Shown piece after piece: positions 15,718 through 25,122 of a stretch of 64,000 nucleotides of DNA. Made by a program: the position numbers and the translations under genes. This stretch comes from Salisaeta longa DSM 21114. Its GTDB lineage: Bacteria; Bacteroidota; Rhodothermia; Rhodothermales; Salinibacteraceae. How positions within the stretch are numbered: position 1 is the first letter of the stretch; the number at the start of each line of letters is the position of its first letter. The stretch spans positions 1,634,005 to 1,698,004 of the forward strand of contig NZ_ATTH01000001.1 of the NCBI RefSeq assembly GCF_000419585.1. The letters run 5' to 3'. The notes beneath the pieces were generated by a model. The model was not told where the DNA came from. It searched no databases and saw nothing but the letters and a program-made list of their open reading frames with translations.

Positions 15718-17619
15718 ATGGATGAACCGCGCGGGCGTGTCCGGTTGTATGCCGGAGCTGTCCTGGTCGTGCTTTGCCTTCTCTTGGGCCGCCTGGTGCA
15801 GTTGCAGCTGGTGAGCGGCGACACGTACTGGGGCACGGCCCAGAGCATTGCCGTACACGAGCGGTCGGTGCCCTCGGCGCGAGGTGCCATCTACGGCCGT
15901 AACGGCACGCTGCTCGTTGACAACCAGCCGGCGTACACCATCACCCTCACGCCGCGCTACTTCGACCGCTCGAAGCTGCCCCTGTTGGCGGACCTGCTGC
16001 GCGTGCCCGACAGCACCGTTGCCCGCAAGCTCGCCGAAGCGCGCGCCTGGAGTCCCTTTCGTGCCAGCCGTTCGTTCAAAAACCTGCCGTTTAAGACCTT
16101 CAGCCGCGTCCAAGAACATCTGTACCGGCTCCCCGGCGTTTCCTACGTCATCGATCAGCGGCGGCGCTACCGCACCGAAGCAAACTTCACCCATACCCTG
16201 GGCTACGTCCGCGAGATCGGCGACCGCGCCCTGCGGCGCCTGCGCGATGACGGCTATCGCCTGGGCGACCGCATGGGGATTACGGGCCTGGAAGAATCCT
16301 ACGAGGAACAACTGCGCGGGCGCGACGGCACCGAGTACGTGTTTGTGAACGTCCGCGGCATGCCGGTGCAACCGTACCGCAACGGCGCGATGGACCAGGC
16401 CCCCACCAGCGGCTTCAACCTGCACCTTACCCTCGACCCGCAGGTGCAAGCCCTGGCCGAATCGCTGTTTGTGGGCAAGCGCGGCGCTGCCGTGGCGCTT
16501 GACCCGGACAACGGGGAAATTATCTCGTTCGTCAGCCACCCAGACTTTTCGCTTGAGCGCTTTTCGCAGACCATCGATCCGGCCGTGTGGGACAGCATCC
16601 GCACCGCGCCGTCCGATCCGCTTTACAACCGCGCATCGATGAGTGGCTTTCCGCCGGGTTCTACCTGGAAACCGTTCATGTCGCTTGTGGCCCTGCAGGA
16701 GGGCATCCTTTCGCCCGGCGAAACCCTCAATTGCCCCCCCGCATGGCGCATTGGCCGGCGGTATTTCCATAACCACGGCACCAAGGATTACGGGCGCATC
16801 ACCATCCCCAAAGCCCTGGAGGTGTCCTGCAACACCTTCTTCTACCAGGTGATGCTCAAGATGGACGTCAACACGTGGCACGACTGGGCCCTCAAGTTTG
16901 GGTTTGGACAGCGCGCGCCCCTCGACATCGACGATCAGTTGCCGGGCCTCATCCCCGATTCCTCGTACTTCAACCGAACCTACGGCCGCTGGACCCGGGG
17001 CTACACCGTAAACCTGGGCATCGGCCAGGGCGACATGAGCGTTACGCCGCTGCAACTGGCGCGCTACGCGGCGGCCTTGGCCAACAAAGGCACGCTGGTG
17101 CCCCCCCATTTTGTGCGGAAGATGGTGCACCCTGAAACCGGCCGCGTGATACGCCCCGATCACCCGCCCGAAAAATCCATTCCCATAAAAACGGACTACT
17201 TTGACATTGTGCGCGAGGGCATGCACCGGGTGATGCTGAACGGCACCGGCCAGTGGGTGCAAATTCCAGGCATCCCCAGCGCGGGCAAGACGGGAACGGC
17301 GCAGAACCCGCACGGCAAAGATCACTCGCTGTTCATCATGTTTGCCCCGTTCGACGATCCCGAGATTGCCATCGCCGTGGCGGTCGAGAACGCGGGCTAC
17401 GGCTCTACAGCCGCTGCGCCCATTGCCAGCCTCATGGCCGAGCAATACCTGACCGGCACCATCGCCGACACCTGGCAGCGCCGCTACTGGATCAAGCGCT
17501 TGATGAACGAGGTACGCAGCGCGCCGCTCACGCCCCCCGACTCGGTGCAGCCCCCTCCTGCGCCGGAGGAGGCCCCCGCGTCGTCCGTCACGGCGGCCGC
17601 TACTGTTCAAACCGACTGA
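15718..17619 (+). CDS. mrdA: Penicillin-binding protein 2 (transpeptidase)
   Basis: PBP2 cross-links peptidoglycan for cell elongation in the rod complex. The 633-aa protein has one N-terminal membrane anchor (about 8-28), a dimerisation domain, and a transpeptidase domain with all three motifs: STWK with nucleophile Ser315, SCN at 370-372, and KTGT at 524-527. The C-terminus ends in a Pro/Ala-rich tail. rodA starts 6 bases after its stop, the usual pairing of a class B PBP with its SEDS glycosyltransferase. Confidence 0.95.
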   Translation: MDEPRGRVRLYAGAVLVVLCLLLGRLVQLQLVSGDTYWGTAQSIAVHERSVPSARGAIYGRNGTLLVDNQPAYTITLTPRYFDRSKLPLLADLLRVPDSTVARKLAEARAWSPFRASRSFKNLPFKTFSRVQEHLYRLPGVSYVIDQRRRYRTEANFTHTLGYVREIGDRALRRLRDDGYRLGDRMGITGLEESYEEQLRGRDGTEYVFVNVRGMPVQPYRNGAMDQAPTSGFNLHLTLDPQVQALAESLFVGKRGAAVALDPDNGEIISFVSHPDFSLERFSQTIDPAVWDSIRTAPSDPLYNRASMSGFPPGSTWKPFMSLVALQEGILSPGETLNCPPAWRIGRRYFHNHGTKDYGRITIPKALEVSCNTFFYQVMLKMDVNTWHDWALKFGFGQRAPLDIDDQLPGLIPDSSYFNRTYGRWTRGYTVNLGIGQGDMSVTPLQLARYAAALANKGTLVPPHFVRKMVHPETGRVIRPDHPPEKSIPIKTDYFDIVREGMHRVMLNGTGQWVQIPGIPSAGKTGTAQNPHGKDHSLFIMFAPFDDPEIAIAVAVENAGYGSTAAAPIASLMAEQYLTGTIADTWQRRYWIKRLMNEVRSAPLTPPDSVQPPPAPEEAPASSVTAAATVQTD

Positions 17620-17625
17620 CGCCCC

Positions 17626-18891
17626 ATGGCCCGCGCTTATACCCAACGCCTGGATCTGTTTGCGCTTGCGGCCTGGGTGGGCCTGGTGGCCACCGGACTC
17701 ATCGCCATCTACAGCACCACGCATGGCCCCGCGGCGGCGTTTGCGCCCGAGGGAACCGGCAACAACTTCCAACGACAGCTGATGTGGGCCGGGCTGTGCA
17801 TCGTGGGGCTCGCCATTGCCCTCACCATTCCGGTGCGGTACTACCGGCACCTGGCGTTTCCGGCGTACGTCGTGTCGATCCTTCTGCTTATCGCCTCACT
17901 CGTCATTGGCGTAGAGGTGAACGGTGCAAAGTCCTGGATTGCCCTGGGACCGGTGCGGCTGCAAGTCGCCGAGATTGCCAAAGTGGGCACCGTGCTGGCC
18001 GTCGCCCAGTTGCTCTCTGAGCGCCGCATCAACAAGGCACGGAAGGTAAACGCCGCCCTGCAAGCGGTGGGGCTGCTTCTGCTTCCGGCCGTGCTCATCC
18101 TCATGCAAAACGATACCGGCACGGCCCTCGTCTTTTTGGGGCTGGTGCCCGTCGTGCTGTTCTGGAGCGGCATGCCGCTGTACATCATCGCGCTCATTTT
18201 GTCGCCCGCCGTGACGGGGTACATCGCCCTGCTATCGCCGCCGGTCGCCCTCGGGTTCGGGTTGGTGTTTACCGGAGGGCTGTACTGGTACACCCGTCAG
18301 CGCTACGTAACGGCCCTGGCGGCGCTCCTTACGGGCGGCGTAGCTGCGAGCCTTTCCGTGTTGATGACGTACGTCTTCCAGCCGCACCAGGTGGCCCGGC
18401 TGGTGTCGTTCACGAACCCCGAGGCCGAGCAATGGCGCCAGGGCGTAGGCTTTCACCTCGTGCAATCCAAAGCGGCCATCGGGTCGGGCGGCCTCTGGGG
18501 GAAGGGCTTCATGCAGGGCACCCAAACCCAAGGCGCCTACGTGCCCGAACAGTCAACGGACTTCATATTTAGCGTGATTGCCGAAGAGTTTGGGTTTGTG
18601 GGCAGCGTGGTGCTGCTTGCGCTGTTTGCTGCGCTGCTGCTTCGCCTGATCCATCTCGGCAGCAAGGTCAAGCACCCGTTTGGGTCGATGGTGGCCGCCG
18701 GCACGGTGGGCGTGTACCTCATTCACATCTTCGTGAATATTGGAATGGCCACAGGCCTGCTGCCGGTTATTGGCATTCCGCTCCCGTTCGTGTCGTACGG
18801 CGGCAGCGCCCTGGTAGCCAACACCGCCATGCTGGCCATCGTCCTGAACACCCACATGCGGCGCGACGACCTCTCCATCTACGGCTATTGA
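17626..18891 (+). CDS. rodA: SEDS glycosyltransferase RodA
   Basis: RodA polymerises lipid II into glycan strands during elongation, together with PBP2 encoded just upstream. The 421-aa polytopic protein has about ten membrane segments and the SEDS signatures GAKSWI near residue 98, ESTDFIF-like QSTDFIFSVIAEEFGF (about 306-321), and PLPFVSYGGSALVANTAML near the C-terminus. Its last 7 bases overlap the end of the convergent MFS gene, so there is no room for a terminator between them. Confidence 0.95.
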   Translation: MARAYTQRLDLFALAAWVGLVATGLIAIYSTTHGPAAAFAPEGTGNNFQRQLMWAGLCIVGLAIALTIPVRYYRHLAFPAYVVSILLLIASLVIGVEVNGAKSWIALGPVRLQVAEIAKVGTVLAVAQLLSERRINKARKVNAALQAVGLLLLPAVLILMQNDTGTALVFLGLVPVVLFWSGMPLYIIALILSPAVTGYIALLSPPVALGFGLVFTGGLYWYTRQRYVTALAALLTGGVAASLSVLMTYVFQPHQVARLVSFTNPEAEQWRQGVGFHLVQSKAAIGSGGLWGKGFMQGTQTQGAYVPEQSTDFIFSVIAEEFGFVGSVVLLALFAALLLRLIHLGSKVKHPFGSMVAAGTVGVYLIHIFVNIGMATGLLPVIGIPLPFVSYGGSALVANTAMLAIVLNTHMRRDDLSIYGY

Positions 18892-20135
18892 GCAGGCTCG
18901 CGTACCTGCGTAACCACGAGCACCACGGCGCCCACAGCCAACGCGGCGCCCACGGCAAACGGCACCACAAAGCCAAAGCGCACCATGTAGCCCGCCACGA
19001 TCTGTCCGAAGCCGATGCCCAGGCCAAACGACACCGTGAGCACCGAGAGCTCGGCCCCCGACTGCCCCTTGCGCGCCAGGTCGCCCGCCAGCGCAAGCGA
19101 CGGCGCAAACACCATCGCCCCGGCAATGCCCTGCAGCGCCCGCGCGGCAATCATCGCGGCCGGCGTCGTCACCAGCCCCTGCGCCAGCGTAGTGGGCACA
19201 AGGCTCACCAGCCCAATTACGATGAACACCTTGCGTCCCCACGTGTCGCTGGCGTTGCCAATCAATGGCTGAAAAAGAGCAAGCGACAGCACCAGGGCTG
19301 CAAACTCGATGGAGAACAGCGTAGGGCCTTGCGACAGGCGGGCGTTGAGCTGCGGCTCTAGCGTGGCAAGCATCGAAAAGCAGAGCGACAGGACGAGCGT
19401 TCCGATGCCCAGCACAAAGATCGAGTCGAGCCATGTGCGGCCGGACGGGTCACGCACGCGCAGCGGCACGGACCGATCGGGCGGCTCGATGTCGTCCGGG
19501 TCGCGCACCAGCAGGCCCACCAACCCGGCGCTCACCAGGGCCGAAGCCCCCGCCACATAAAACGCTGCCTCGAAGCCCGACACCTGCCACGCGGCCACCG
19601 CATACGGACCGCCCTCAATGAGAAGGCTTGCGAGCAACGGCCCCGACCCAAAGCCGACGAGGCGAAAGGCATTGTACACGCCCATGTTGCCGCCACGGTC
19701 GCCGCCTGTGCTCACCTCGTTGACGAGCGCCAGGCTGGCCGTAATGGTGAACGCCGCCGCCAGCCCCTGCACAATGCGCAGCCCAAAAAGAAAGACGTAG
19801 GTGGTGGCCCACACGAAGGCCACATTGGCCACGCTAAACACGAACAATCCGGCCAGCACAAACAGCTTCCGCCGGCCCACGCGATCCGAAAAGCGCCCCG
19901 CAAACGGCTGAGCCGCACTGCTCGCAAAGCCAAACAAGGCAAGCACCACGCCCGTCACCAACGACTCCGACAGCCCAAATACCACACCGGTCACCGTGCC
20001 ACTTGCGATGTACAGGGGCAAGACAATAATGAGAAACGAATTGCCCAGCGCGTCGGCCATGCGCGCAAACGCCAGCGCCAGCACACGCCGATCCATGCCC
20101 AACAAATGCGTCGGCGAAGTCGCTATAGAAGCCAT
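18885..20135 (-). CDS. MFS transporter, DHA1-type exporter
   Basis: The 416-aa protein has twelve hydrophobic segments and the MFS loop motif GRFSDRVGRRKLFV (about 78-91) between segments 2 and 3, with a second copy-like NASDTWGRKVFIV in the other half. This is the drug/metabolite exporter (DHA1) type; the substrate is unknown. The ATG at 20135 was chosen because the membrane domain begins soon after it. A GntR-type palindrome lies only 5 bases upstream of the start, so repression by a regulator outside the window is likely. Confidence 0.85.
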   Translation of the reverse strand: MASIATSPTHLLGMDRRVLALAFARMADALGNSFLIIVLPLYIASGTVTGVVFGLSESLVTGVVLALFGFASSAAQPFAGRFSDRVGRRKLFVLAGLFVFSVANVAFVWATTYVFLFGLRIVQGLAAAFTITASLALVNEVSTGGDRGGNMGVYNAFRLVGFGSGPLLASLLIEGGPYAVAAWQVSGFEAAFYVAGASALVSAGLVGLLVRDPDDIEPPDRSVPLRVRDPSGRTWLDSIFVLGIGTLVLSLCFSMLATLEPQLNARLSQGPTLFSIEFAALVLSLALFQPLIGNASDTWGRKVFIVIGLVSLVPTTLAQGLVTTPAAMIAARALQGIAGAMVFAPSLALAGDLARKGQSGAELSVLTVSFGLGIGFGQIVAGYMVRFGFVVPFAVGAALAVGAVVLVVTQVREPAQ

Positions 20136-20139
20136 ACAG

Positions 20140-20150
20140 TTGTTATACAA
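20140..20150. promoter_or_regulatory. GntR/FadR-type operator at MFS gene start
   Basis: TTGTATAACAA (minus-strand reading) is a palindrome of the form TNGTNNNACNA, typical for FadR-subfamily GntR repressors. It overlaps the ribosome-binding region of the MFS gene. Two related TGTAT units flank it (within 20134-20160), so it may be part of a longer repeat array. Confidence 0.5.
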
Positions 20151-20354
20151 GTGATACAGTGCGGTAGGGCCTCTACGATACCCCAATTTGAGAAGTGCCG
20201 GCCCTTCATCCGGTGTACACGATAAAGGCATTTTGTTGCGGAATTTTGGCGAGCGCCGCGGGCGCTACCGGCGGTTTGCTTGACGTTTCACGTTCTTCGC
20301 CCGGCCGCTTTTGTAGTGTAGAGGTGCGCTCTGTTTCCCAATGTATGGTACTTC

Positions 20355-21197
20355 ATGGCTATCGACGTTCAGGATCTGAAAGACCGCATCACCGCGCTTG
20401 TGGCCGACGACGCGCCCGACGGCGGCGCAGCAGGCAACGCCGTCGCCGACCTCCTGCGCGCGCTGAACAACGGCACGGTGCGCGCGGCCCAGCGCACCGC
20501 CGATGGCACCTGGCGCGCCAACGCCTGGGTGAAGGAGGGCATTTTGCTCGGCTTTCGCATCGGCCGCATCGTCGACTATTCCACCGACCACTTCCCCTTC
20601 TTCGATAAGAACACCTACCCGCTGAAGCCACTCCAGCTGGGCGACGGCGTGCGCGTGGTCCCCGGCGGCTCGTCGGTGCGTACCGGGGCGCACCTCGCCT
20701 CGGGCGTGGTGTGCATGCCGCCAATGTACGTCAACGTGGGGGCCTATGTGGGCGCCGACACGATGATCGACTCGCACGCGCTCGTCGGCAGTTGCGCCCA
20801 AATCGGCGCCCGCGTGCACCTCTCGGCAGCGGCGCAGGTGGGCGGCGTGCTGGAGCCGGTGAACGCCACGCCCGTGATTGTAGAGGACGACGTGTTTGTG
20901 GGCGGCGGCTGCGGCCTCTACGAAGGCTGCGTGGTGCGCGAAGGCGCCGTACTGGCGGCAGGCGTTCGCCTTACGGCATCGACGCGTCTCTACGACACGG
21001 TCAACGAAACCGTCATCGCAGGCACCGCCCAGGAGCCGCTGGAAGTGCCTGCAGGCGCTGTGGTTGTGCCCGGCACCCGCCCCATGACCTCCGACTTTGG
21101 ACGCGAGCACGGGCTGTCGCTGTACGCGCCCATCATCGTGAAGTACCGCGATGCGAGCACCGACGCGGCCACCGTGCTCGAAGAGGCGCTGCGCTAG
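20355..21197 (+). CDS. dapD: Tetrahydrodipicolinate N-succinyltransferase
   Basis: DapD transfers succinyl from succinyl-CoA in the lysine/diaminopimelate pathway, and so feeds peptidoglycan synthesis. The 280-aa length fits the family. A left-handed beta-helix of hexapeptide repeats covers about residues 95-245 (for example YVGADTMIDSHALVGSCAQIG), and the substrate region YSTDHFPFFDKNTYPL sits before it. It stands alone, divergent from the MFS gene and convergent with a metallo-beta-lactamase-fold gene. Confidence 0.93.
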   Translation: MAIDVQDLKDRITALVADDAPDGGAAGNAVADLLRALNNGTVRAAQRTADGTWRANAWVKEGILLGFRIGRIVDYSTDHFPFFDKNTYPLKPLQLGDGVRVVPGGSSVRTGAHLASGVVCMPPMYVNVGAYVGADTMIDSHALVGSCAQIGARVHLSAAAQVGGVLEPVNATPVIVEDDVFVGGGCGLYEGCVVREGAVLAAGVRLTASTRLYDTVNETVIAGTAQEPLEVPAGAVVVPGTRPMTSDFGREHGLSLYAPIIVKYRDASTDAATVLEEALR

Positions 21198-21248
21198 GGC
21201 GCTGGTTGGGCCCCCGCGGGCCGCGCCTGGCCGAGGGGGGCCTTGGTG

Positions 21249-22247
21249 CTACGTGGGCAGGGCAAACGACCCGCCGAGATCGAGCACGTGCAGGCGATCG
21301 GCGATGCCGGCCGCCTGCGCAGCCTCGCGCGCCCGCTCCGGTGGCTCGTGCAGCGGTTCATCGGACAGCGCAAACGTGCCCCAGTGGATCGGGACGGTTG
21401 GCGGTGCGCCCAAATCGGTCATGGCCTGCACCGCCTCTTCTGGACTGACGTGTACGGCCTGCATCATCCACCGCGGCGCGTAGGCGCCAATGGGCAACAG
21501 CGCAGCATCGGGCGTGCCCCAGTGCGCGTGGATGGCCTGAAAGTGCGGGCTGTAAGCACTGTCGCCCCCAAAGTAGACGGTCGCCTGCGTCGCGTCGGTG
21601 GGCTCCAGCCACCAGCTGGCCCACAGCGTTTCGTTGCGGTCGGTGAGCGTGCGCCCCGAGAAGTGCACCGCCGGCGCGCAGCGTACGGTCATGCCCCACG
21701 CGGGCACCTCGGCAAACTGCCACCAGTCGAAGGGCACCACGCGGGTGCATCCCCACCCGATCAGGTGGTTGTGCGCGCCGAGGGGCGCAATGAACAGCGG
21801 GTTGTCGCGCGCGGCTAAGAGCCGGAGCGAGGCGCGATCCATGTGATCGTAGTGGTCGTGCGAAAGGACAACCCCGTCGATGGGCGGCAGCCCGCGCGGG
21901 TCGAGCGGCAGCGCCGGAATGCGCTCGGGGCCGGCCCACGCGGTGGGGCTTGCGCGCGTGCTAAACACCGGGTCGGTAAGCAGCGTAAGGTGCGGCCACT
22001 GAATCAGCGCGGTGGCATGGCCAAGCCACGTGATGCGCAGCCGCTCGGGCGGTGGGGCAAGCGCTTCGGACGTGGGGCGCACCACCGCAGGCGGCCGGTG
22101 GTAGGTGCCGTCGACGGCCTTCCCGGCCATCCAGCGCATGGTCTTCCAGAGAGAAGCGTCACGCGACGGGCCCTGCAGATTGTAAAACCTGCCGTTGTGG
22201 TGATGGTGTTGGGTGTACCACGCGTGCGATCGAACGGTGGGAAGCAT
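21249..22247 (-). CDS. Metallo-beta-lactamase-fold hydrolase, UlaG/NAPE-PLD-like
   Basis: The 332-aa protein has the MBL-fold signature SHDHYDHMD (about 125-133), an upstream ITWLGHATALI, a distal GGDSAYSPHF and a final HWGTF. This order is that of the UlaG/NAPE-PLD-like branch (beta-lactamase superfamily domain 2), whose members cleave phosphodiesters or lactones. No signal peptide is present. The ATG at 22247 is preferred; the frame stays open far upstream, but into the promoter region of the divergent gene. The substrate is unknown. Confidence 0.8.
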   Translation of the reverse strand: MLPTVRSHAWYTQHHHHNGRFYNLQGPSRDASLWKTMRWMAGKAVDGTYHRPPAVVRPTSEALAPPPERLRITWLGHATALIQWPHLTLLTDPVFSTRASPTAWAGPERIPALPLDPRGLPPIDGVVLSHDHYDHMDRASLRLLAARDNPLFIAPLGAHNHLIGWGCTRVVPFDWWQFAEVPAWGMTVRCAPAVHFSGRTLTDRNETLWASWWLEPTDATQATVYFGGDSAYSPHFQAIHAHWGTPDAALLPIGAYAPRWMMQAVHVSPEEAVQAMTDLGAPPTVPIHWGTFALSDEPLHEPPERAREAAQAAGIADRLHVLDLGGSFALPT

Positions 22248-22302
22248 ACAGTACACAGCATTAGGAGCATAAGCCGCTAAGAAACAATCAAACGCCCGGT
22301 AA

Positions 22303-22329
22303 AGTTTTCCGGACGGCTTATCACCGGGC
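22303..22329. promoter_or_regulatory. Inverted repeats in the divergent intergenic region
   Basis: The 120 bases between the two head-to-head MBL-fold genes contain GCCCGGT (22294-22300) and ACCGGGC (22323-22329), 7-base arms 22 bases apart. The marked span runs from the centre to the right arm. It could be an operator or an RNA hairpin in the leader of the rightward gene. Confidence 0.3.
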
Positions 22330-22367
22330 CTTGCTTGCTCTCTCCCCACTTTTTCTTCCGGCTTTTT

Positions 22368-23759
22368 ATGGAGTTTATCGCACTGGGCGATACCGACGAC
22401 GTGGCGGCCAGCTGCCATTTCGTGCGCATCCACAACACGGGCCTCGTGCTCGATGCGGGCGTCGACCCGCGACGCGACGGCCGCGCTTCCCTTCCCAACT
22501 TCGACATCATCCACAGCCACCGCGACCGCTACGTCAACCATGCGCTGATAACGCATGCCCACCACGACCACCTGGGCGGATTGCCGGTGCTGGTGCAGGA
22601 GTTTCCGAACGTGGTAGCCCACATGACGGAGGCCACGCACCTCCTGGCCGAGATGCTGCTTCCGGCCTCGGCGCGGCTGCAGCGGCGACAGCGCGAGGAG
22701 GGCACCACCGATGCCGATCCGCTCTTTACCGAGGACGAGGCCGAGCTCTACCAGCAGCTGTACCTCACGCACCAGCTGCAGCAAACCTTCGACGTAACCG
22801 GCCACAGCCCCACCCCCGTGAAGGCCCGGTTCTACGATGCCGGGCACATCCTGGGCTCGGTGGGCGTGGCGCTGCAGTTTGAAGAGGAGGGCCAAACGCG
22901 CGACGTCTTTTACACCAGCGACACGAACGTCAAGCCGCAGTCGATCATTGCAGGGGCGTCGTACCCCAACAGCACCGACGTGCTCATCCTGGAGTCGACG
23001 CTGGGCAGCGACCCGGAAGCGGAGCAGACCACCCGCGGGCTGGAGACGAAGCGGTTTACCGAGCTGCTGCAGCGCACCCTAAAGCGCGGCGGCACGGCGC
23101 TCATCCCCGTGTTTGTGATGGGCCGCGCGCAGGAAATGATTGCGGTGCTTGGCCAGCTGAAGCGGCAGGGCAAAATCCCGGACGACGTGCCCATCTACAC
23201 GGCCGGCTCCATGCGCGGCGTGGCCGACATCTACGACCGCACCCGAAACAACACGCCCCGCCTCGATTCCGACTTTCGCGTGTTTGGCGTTTCGCAAGAG
23301 CGTCTGCCCTACAGCGATAGCGGGCTCCGCGAGGCGCTTAAGGAACCCAGCATCATGGTGGTAAGCAGCGGGATGATGTTTGAGCCCACCCTCTCCAACC
23401 GCCTGGGCCGCCGCCTCATTGAGGACGAAAAGAACGCCGTTCTGCTCGTGGGGTACTCCAAGGAGGACACCCCGGCGCGCCGCCTGCTCGATGCCGCCGC
23501 CGAGGGTCCCGGCACTGAAGTGGTGCTCTCGGAGGCGCGCGGGCCCCAGCCCGTTCGCTGCGCCGTCGAGCGCTTTCGCTTTTCGGGCCATAGCAACCGG
23601 CGGGAGCTGCTCGACATCGTTGCGACGCTCTCCCCCGACACCGTGGTGCTGGTGCATGGCGAACCCGCCGCCCGCGCATGGATGCAGGAGCAGATTGAGG
23701 AGCGCCACCCCACCGTCACGGTGCACAAGCCCGACGGCGGCGAGGTCTTGACGCTGTAA
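22368..23759 (+). CDS. MBL-fold/beta-CASP ribonuclease-like protein
   Basis: The 463-aa protein combines an MBL nuclease core, with THAHHDHLGG (about 57-66), and a beta-CASP insert with ESTLG and VFVMGRAQEM, followed by the motif GMM and a C-terminal FSGHSNRREL and VHGE. This is the architecture of Ysh1/CPSF-73-like RNA-processing nucleases. Bacterial members are thought to degrade or process RNA, so this is probably a ribonuclease with two zinc ions. The ATG at 22368 is the best match to homologues. It converges on the type IX plug gene. Confidence 0.85.
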   Translation: MEFIALGDTDDVAASCHFVRIHNTGLVLDAGVDPRRDGRASLPNFDIIHSHRDRYVNHALITHAHHDHLGGLPVLVQEFPNVVAHMTEATHLLAEMLLPASARLQRRQREEGTTDADPLFTEDEAELYQQLYLTHQLQQTFDVTGHSPTPVKARFYDAGHILGSVGVALQFEEEGQTRDVFYTSDTNVKPQSIIAGASYPNSTDVLILESTLGSDPEAEQTTRGLETKRFTELLQRTLKRGGTALIPVFVMGRAQEMIAVLGQLKRQGKIPDDVPIYTAGSMRGVADIYDRTRNNTPRLDSDFRVFGVSQERLPYSDSGLREALKEPSIMVVSSGMMFEPTLSNRLGRRLIEDEKNAVLLVGYSKEDTPARRLLDAAAEGPGTEVVLSEARGPQPVRCAVERFRFSGHSNRRELLDIVATLSPDTVVLVHGEPAARAWMQEQIEERHPTVTVHKPDGGEVLTL

Positions 23760-23760
23760 C

Positions 23761-23784
23761 GCGGCGCCCGCGCACGGGCACCGC
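23761..23784. terminator. GC-rich hairpin between convergent genes
   Basis: GCGG-c-GCCCG, a short loop CGCA, then CGGGC-a-CCGC form a compact stem-loop filling the 25 bases between the RNase-like gene and the plug gene. It has no T-tract. Confidence 0.45.
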
Positions 23785-25083
23785 TCAATAAGCAATCGTT
23801 TGAAGGGCCAGCAGGCGATCGGTGCCCAGTCGCGGATCGCGGTAGTAGGCATACGCCGTGTACAGCGCGCGCCCCGAGAGCGTCCGCGCCATCAGCGCGC
23901 GGTCGTCCGACCGGTAGGCGTACGCGTAGAGCCCCTGCTTTAGCAGCACGTTGCCCTCGTAGCGCGCCTGCTTGGCGTCCCAGGCCAGCCGAAAATCGGT
24001 GGGGGGCCGGCCTTCCGTAAAGCTCCCCTGCAGATACACCGAGCGGCGGAGCGGCTGCCGGTTGGGGGGCACAAAGCGGAACGTGGTCCGAACGTACTCG
24101 GCCCTCCGCGCAGGCGTTGCCAAGGCATCCACCACGCCGCCCACCACAATTTGTCCGCCCAGCAGCGGCGCAGGCAGGCTGCCCGAGAAGTCGGCAATGT
24201 CGGGCTCCAGCTGCACCTGAAACGGCGTTACGGTGCGGTCGATGCGCTCGATGGACGCTCCTATTTGCAGCCGGCCAAGATCCAACCGATACTGCGGCGG
24301 GGCGGGCGGAAAGGCTTCGGCACGGTCCAGCACAAACCGCAGCCCGTCTTGTAGCGACAGGCGCGGGCGCTCCATGCAACGGCGCATCGGCGCGTTCCCC
24401 TGGCGCACCACGCACACGGTAAACCCAAACGCATCGCCACGTATGTCGCCGGGCGGGGTGAGCTGCACCACCGGCCGCATGGCGTTCGAGGATTGTCCGG
24501 TCATCACCACCTCGTCCATCGACAGCTGAAGCAGGGCGGTACCGTCGGACACATAGAAGGGGCGCTCCAGCAAGACCCGGTCCGGTTCCCCCTGCGCGGT
24601 GACGCGCACGAGGTACCGGCCGCTCACCCGAAACTGGATGTCGTCGTTTGGGAAGCGGTACGTGTAGTGCACGTACGGCACGCGCGTGCCGAGGGCCGCG
24701 TCGTACGAGAGGATGTTGTCGCGCGTGAAGCCGTCCATGTACTGCACGGGCGACAGGTCGGGACGGCCCTGGCGATCGGTGTGAATGAACTGGACCGATA
24801 GCGGCCGTCCGCGCGCCTCCATCAGATCAAACGCGAGCGTGAGCGACTGATCGCTGCCCAGCGTAAGGTGGGGCAGGGCGCGCTCATCGGTGCCGCGGTA
24901 CAGCTGCACGGTGCGCACGGCCGGACTGGTGCGGGCCGGCGCGGGCTGCGAGGAGGGGGCCGCGGCGCTTGACGCTCCGGCTGCGCCCCCGCCCGACGTA
25001 GACTGCGGCGCCACGCACCCAGCCAGGCTGCCCCCAACGAGCCCACCGATGACGAGCAGCCAGGCGACGCGACGAACAATCAT
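23785..25083 (-). CDS. Type IX secretion plug-like lipoprotein (DUF5103)
   Basis: The 432-aa lipoprotein (lipobox SLAGC, Cys23) matches the DUF5103 family, including the plug protein of the Bacteroidota type IX secretion translocon. Typical features are LTLAFDLMEARGRPLSVQ, the stretch YMDGFTRDNILSYDAALGT (about 118-136), and YVHYTYRFPNDDIQF with SGRYLVRV. The protein should sit on the periplasmic face of the outer membrane and close the Sov/SprA pore when idle. Residues 25-55 are a low-complexity Ser/Ala/Pro linker. msrA lies 39 bases upstream in the same direction. Confidence 0.78.
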   Translation of the reverse strand: MIVRRVAWLLVIGGLVGGSLAGCVAPQSTSGGGAAGASSAAAPSSQPAPARTSPAVRTVQLYRGTDERALPHLTLGSDQSLTLAFDLMEARGRPLSVQFIHTDRQGRPDLSPVQYMDGFTRDNILSYDAALGTRVPYVHYTYRFPNDDIQFRVSGRYLVRVTAQGEPDRVLLERPFYVSDGTALLQLSMDEVVMTGQSSNAMRPVVQLTPPGDIRGDAFGFTVCVVRQGNAPMRRCMERPRLSLQDGLRFVLDRAEAFPPAPPQYRLDLGRLQIGASIERIDRTVTPFQVQLEPDIADFSGSLPAPLLGGQIVVGGVVDALATPARRAEYVRTTFRFVPPNRQPLRRSVYLQGSFTEGRPPTDFRLAWDAKQARYEGNVLLKQGLYAYAYRSDDRALMARTLSGRALYTAYAYYRDPRLGTDRLLALQTIAY

Positions 25084-25122
25084 ACCAGAAGAGAAACGTT
25101 GAAGGTCAGTCGGCCGCGAGAG

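Noticed and set aside
15349-17850. An open frame of 833 codons on the minus strand opposite mrdA
   Set aside because: Its translation is rich in Arg, His, Gly and Val without any family motif. It mirrors the strongly supported mrdA and the end of the acyl-CoA dehydrogenase gene, so it is an effect of GC-rich codon use.
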